From: Kocuria rhizophila DC2201
Lineage (GTDB): Bacteria > Actinomycetota > Actinomycetes > Actinomycetales > Micrococcaceae
Direction of reading: 5' to 3'
NCBI RefSeq assembly: GCF_000010285.1
Contig: NC_010617.1
Location: 2,046,001-2,110,000 of the forward strand
Length of the DNA: 64,000 bases
The notes below the pieces were generated by a model. It worked only from the letters and a program-made list of their open reading frames with translations, was not told where the DNA came from and made no database searches. Of the stretch, positions 61,316 to 64,000 are shown piece by piece (position 1 is the first letter of the stretch; each line of letters opens with the position of its first letter). The translations under genes and the position numbers were made by a program.

Positions 61316-63243
61316 GCGAGACCCAGGAACCCGCCCGCAAACCGCAGCAGTTCTGGCCCTCGGCGGTGCGCCTCATGAAGCTGCTCACGCCCCACAAGGC
61401 CGCCCTCACTGTGGTGGTCCTCGCGGTGGTGGTCTCCGTGGTGCTGGGCGTGTGGGCGCCCCGCGTGCTGGGGCGCGCCATGGACGTGATCTTCGCGGGC
61501 GTCGTCGGCCGATCCCTGCCCGCCGGCACGAGCCAGGCCCAGGTCGAGGCCGGGCTGCGCGCGCAGGGCCAGGACACCACCGCGGACATGGTCTCCGCGA
61601 TGTCCCTGGTGCCCGGCCAGGGTGTGGACTTCACCCGGCTGGGCGGGCTGATCCTGGCGGTGCTGGCCATGTACACGGTGGCGTCCCTGCTGATGTGGCT
61701 GCAGGGCTACGTGCTCAACCGCGTGGTCATGCGGGTGGTCTACGACCTGCGCGCCGAGGTCGAGCGCAAGCTCAACGCCCTGCCGCTGAGCTACTTCGAC
61801 ACCCGCCAGCGCGGGGACGTGATGTCGCGCGTGACCAACGACGTGGACAACATCCAGACCGCGCTGCAGCAGACCTTCGCGCAGCTGGTCCAGGACGTGC
61901 TCACCGTGCTGGGCATCGTGGTCATGATGTTCGTGGTCTCGTGGCAGCTGGCCCTCGTGGCGCTGCTCGCGCTGCCGCTGTCCGCGGTGGCCGCCGGGGT
62001 GATCGGCACCCGGTCCCAGCGCATGTTCAAGCAGCAGTGGCAGGCCACGGGCAGGCTCAACGGGCACATCGAGGAGTCCTTCTCGGGCCACGAGCTCGTC
62101 CACGCGTACGGCCGGCAGCGGCAGATGCAGGCGCAGTTCGACGAACGCAACGAGGAGCTCCACCGCGCGGCCTTCGGGGCCCAGTTCCTGTCCGGGACCA
62201 TCATGCCCGTGATGCAGTTCATCTCCTACCTCTCCTACGTGGGGATCGCGGTGCTCGGCGGGCTGCGCGTGGCCACGGGTCAGCTGACCCTGGGGGACGC
62301 CACGGCGTTCATCCAGTACTCGCGGGAGTTCACCCAGCCGCTGTCCCAGGTGGCGGGCATGGCCACGCAGCTGCAGTCCGGCATCGCCTCGGCGGAGCGC
62401 ACGTTCGAGCTGCTGGACGCCCCCGAGCAGGAGCCCGAGACGCCCACGGCCCGGCTGCCCGAGCGGCTGCGCGGCGAGGTGCGTTTCGAGCACGTGGACT
62501 TCTCCTACGACAAGGCCGCGGTGGCCGCCGGCGCGCAGCCCATGATCGAGGACCTCTCCCTGCACGTGGAGCCCGGGCGCACCGTGGCCATCGTGGGCCC
62601 CACCGGGGCGGGCAAGACCACCCTGGTGAACCTGATCCTGCGCTTCTACGAGATCGACGGCGGGCGGATCACCCTGGACGGGATCGACATCCGCGACCTC
62701 GCCCGGCACGACCTGCGCTCCCAGGTGGGCATGGTGCTCCAGGACGCCTGGCTGTTCAGCGGCAGCATCATGGAGAACATTCGCTTCGGCCGCCAGGACG
62801 CCACGGACGAGGAGGTGCTCGAGGCCGCCCGCGCCACGTACGTGGACCGCTTCGTGCGTGCGCTGCCCCAGGGCTACGACACCGTGGTCACCGAGGACGG
62901 CTCCTCGGTCTCCGCGGGCGAGAAGCAGCTGATCACCATTGCGCGCGCGTTCCTCTCCCGCCCGTCCCTGCTGATCCTGGACGAGGCCACCTCCGCGGTG
63001 GACACCCGCACCGAGCTGCTCGTGCAGAAGGCCATGGCGGCACTGCGCGCGCAGCGGACCTCGTTCGTGATCGCCCACCGGCTCTCCACCATCCGGGACG
63101 CGGACACCATCATCGTGATGCGCTCGGGGCGGATCGTGGAGCAGGGCTCGCACGAGCAGCTGATCGCCGCCCACGGCGCGTACGCGGAGCTCTACGAGGC
63201 CCAGTTCAACTCCCCGGACACGGAGCCCGACGCCGCCGGGTGA
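61312..63243 (+). CDS. ABC exporter half-transporter, catalytic partner
   Basis: A 643-aa partner of the preceding gene. Six membrane segments are preceded by a cytosolic start (MSETQEPARKPQQFWPSAVR), with an inserted outward loop of about 60 residues after the first helix. The ATPase domain has Walker A VGPTGAGKTTL, canonical Walker B LLILDEATSAVD with Glu, but a degenerate signature (VSAGEKQLI instead of LSGGQ). This is exactly what is needed to form one active and one degenerate site with the partner. The GTG start at 61312 overlaps the upstream stop. Confidence 0.93.
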   Translation: MSETQEPARKPQQFWPSAVRLMKLLTPHKAALTVVVLAVVVSVVLGVWAPRVLGRAMDVIFAGVVGRSLPAGTSQAQVEAGLRAQGQDTTADMVSAMSLVPGQGVDFTRLGGLILAVLAMYTVASLLMWLQGYVLNRVVMRVVYDLRAEVERKLNALPLSYFDTRQRGDVMSRVTNDVDNIQTALQQTFAQLVQDVLTVLGIVVMMFVVSWQLALVALLALPLSAVAAGVIGTRSQRMFKQQWQATGRLNGHIEESFSGHELVHAYGRQRQMQAQFDERNEELHRAAFGAQFLSGTIMPVMQFISYLSYVGIAVLGGLRVATGQLTLGDATAFIQYSREFTQPLSQVAGMATQLQSGIASAERTFELLDAPEQEPETPTARLPERLRGEVRFEHVDFSYDKAAVAAGAQPMIEDLSLHVEPGRTVAIVGPTGAGKTTLVNLILRFYEIDGGRITLDGIDIRDLARHDLRSQVGMVLQDAWLFSGSIMENIRFGRQDATDEEVLEAARATYVDRFVRALPQGYDTVVTEDGSSVSAGEKQLITIARAFLSRPSLLILDEATSAVDTRTELLVQKAMAALRAQRTSFVIAHRLSTIRDADTIIVMRSGRIVEQGSHEQLIAAHGAYAELYEAQFNSPDTEPDAAG

Positions 63244-63245
63244 GT

Positions 63246-63270
63246 CCCCGGCTCCGGGCACCGCCCGGGG
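63246..63270 (+). terminator. weak hairpin after the ABC exporter operon
   Basis: CCCCGG (63246-63251) pairs with CCGGGG (63265-63270) three bases after the stop. Only six pairs. Confidence 0.3.
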
Positions 63271-63305
63271 TCGTGGGACCGGTGGCGCAAGCGGTCCGGC
63301 GCGTC

Positions 63306-63311
63306 TACCGT
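63306..63311 (+). promoter_or_regulatory. -10 box, leaderless type
   Basis: TACCGT, 5 nt before the GTG at 63317. Confidence 0.4.
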
Positions 63312-63316
63312 GTCTC

Positions 63317-63952
63317 GTGACGGACCACCCCCACAGAACGGATGTCCCCGTGACCAACTTCGCCAACGTCGAACGCCGCCACCTCGCCGCGCTGCTGCGC
63401 CGCGTGGGCCCGGACGCCCCCACCCTCTGCGAGGGCTGGCAGACGCTGGACCTCGCGGTCCACCTCGCGATCCGCGACGCTCGCCCGGACGCGGTCCCCG
63501 GGATGTTCTCCCCCGGGCTGCCCCTGCTCGGGGCCCACGCCAAGACCGTGGAGGCCGAGTACCGGGCCATGCCGTGGGAGTCCCTCGTGGACCTCGTGGA
63601 GCGCCCTCCCCTCTACTCCCCCGGCCGCTGGTCCCCGCTGGACAAGCGCATGAACACCGGGGAGTTCTTCATCCACCACGAGGACGTCCGCCGCGCGCAG
63701 CCGCAGTGGCACCCCCGGCAGCTGCTCAACGACGAGCAGAAGGCCCTGTGGGCCATGCTCAAGTTCGGCGGCTCCACCATGCTGCGCAAGGAGCCGGAGT
63801 CCGTGGTGCTGCTCGCGGCCGGCTTCGGCGCCGTGCGCGGTGGCAAGACCTCGGCGCGCCGGGTGAAGATCGTGCGCGGCGAGCCCTCCGAGCTGCTGCT
63901 GTGGGCGTTCGGCCGCCGGGAGCAGGCCGCCGTGGAGATCACCCAGGAGTAA
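63317..63952 (+). CDS. TIGR03085 family metal-binding protein (DinB/mycothiol-isomerase-like fold)
   Basis: A 211-aa actinobacterial protein. It has the family opening ERRHLAALLRRVGPDAPTLCEGW, LAVHLAIRDARPD and MNTGEFFIHHEDVRRAQP; His51 (LAVHLAIRD) and the FIHHEDV histidines are candidate metal ligands in a four-helix bundle. Relatives in the DinB/MDMPI superfamily use mycothiol, but no reaction can be assigned. GTG at 63317 is favoured by TACCGT 5 nt upstream; a GTG at 63350 (VTNFANVERR) is an alternative. Confidence 0.88.
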   Translation: MTDHPHRTDVPVTNFANVERRHLAALLRRVGPDAPTLCEGWQTLDLAVHLAIRDARPDAVPGMFSPGLPLLGAHAKTVEAEYRAMPWESLVDLVERPPLYSPGRWSPLDKRMNTGEFFIHHEDVRRAQPQWHPRQLLNDEQKALWAMLKFGGSTMLRKEPESVVLLAAGFGAVRGGKTSARRVKIVRGEPSELLLWAFGRREQAAVEITQE

Positions 63953-63964
63953 CCGCAGCACGCC

Positions 63965-64000
63965 ACGGCCGGTCGCCCTCCCCGGAGGGTGGCCGGCCGT
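63965..64000 (+). terminator. terminator at the window end
   Basis: ACGGCCGGTCGCCCTCC (63965-63981) pairs with GGAGGGTGGCCGGCCGT (63984-64000), with G-T pairs at two positions, just after the TIGR03085 gene. Confidence 0.7.

Overview
The window is 64 kb of very GC-rich DNA (roughly 70% G+C or more by eye) from an actinobacterium, most likely a Micrococcaceae member such as Kocuria. Supporting signs are the Arthrobacter-like choline oxidase, actinobacterial families (DUF6350/PerM, DUF3027, DUF3263, TIGR03085, a WXG100 protein), a c-di-AMP riboswitch before an NlpC/P60 gene, a SAM-IV riboswitch, and many genes whose -10 box lies only 5-8 nt before the start codon (leaderless transcription). No rRNA, CRISPR array, insertion sequence or prophage was seen.

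Layout. 0-5.7 kb: the end of a gamma-carbonic-anhydrase-like gene, purH, purN, a small membrane protein and a DUF6350 (PerM-type) protein. 5.7-22.6 kb: a block between the perM-purN-purH cluster and sucCD. It holds a GT4 glycosyltransferase, a SAM-IV riboswitch with an orphan small gene, a choline-to-betaine operon (betT-betB-codA), a divergent pair of an unrecognised 1,053-aa protein and an SNF2 helicase (frameshifted at seven C's), a ferritin-like/VIT fusion, and purU behind about 260 nt of foldable sequence. 22.6-28.3 kb: sucCD, a membrane protein and pcrA. 28.3-31.6 kb: small genes, tRNA-Arg(CCU) and a DUF4031-HD fusion. 31.7-34.7 kb: two secreted NlpC/P60 proteins (one behind a c-di-AMP riboswitch) and a DtxR regulator. 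35-39.1 kb: serC, an MFS exporter, DUF3027, a cold-shock protein and a small membrane protein. 39.4-42 kb: an OmpR-type two-component system and a lone WXG100 gene. 42-47.3 kb: RNase HI with a C-terminal domain, groEL with a CIRCE operator, small genes, ung and a siderophore-interacting protein. 47.3-52.7 kb: a ThrE-type exporter, a FemAB-family transferase and a GltS-like FMN enzyme. 52.9-59.4 kb: a complete fructose PTS operon (fruR-fruK-fruA-ptsI-ptsH). 59.5-64 kb: a heterodimeric ABC exporter and a TIGR03085 protein.

How it fits together. Most genes are housekeeping: purine synthesis, TCA cycle, DNA repair, chaperone, serine synthesis, sugar uptake and envelope maintenance. The choline operon makes the osmoprotectant glycine betaine. 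The c-di-AMP riboswitch ties a cell-wall hydrolase to the second messenger that also tracks osmotic state. The points most worth a second look are the SNF2/large-protein pair with its poly-C frameshift, the SAM-IV riboswitch over an unknown small protein, the structured leader or ncRNA before purU, and a recurrent 11-mer, GCGGCGTCGTC, found in intergenic hairpins and in DNA coding for protein linkers.
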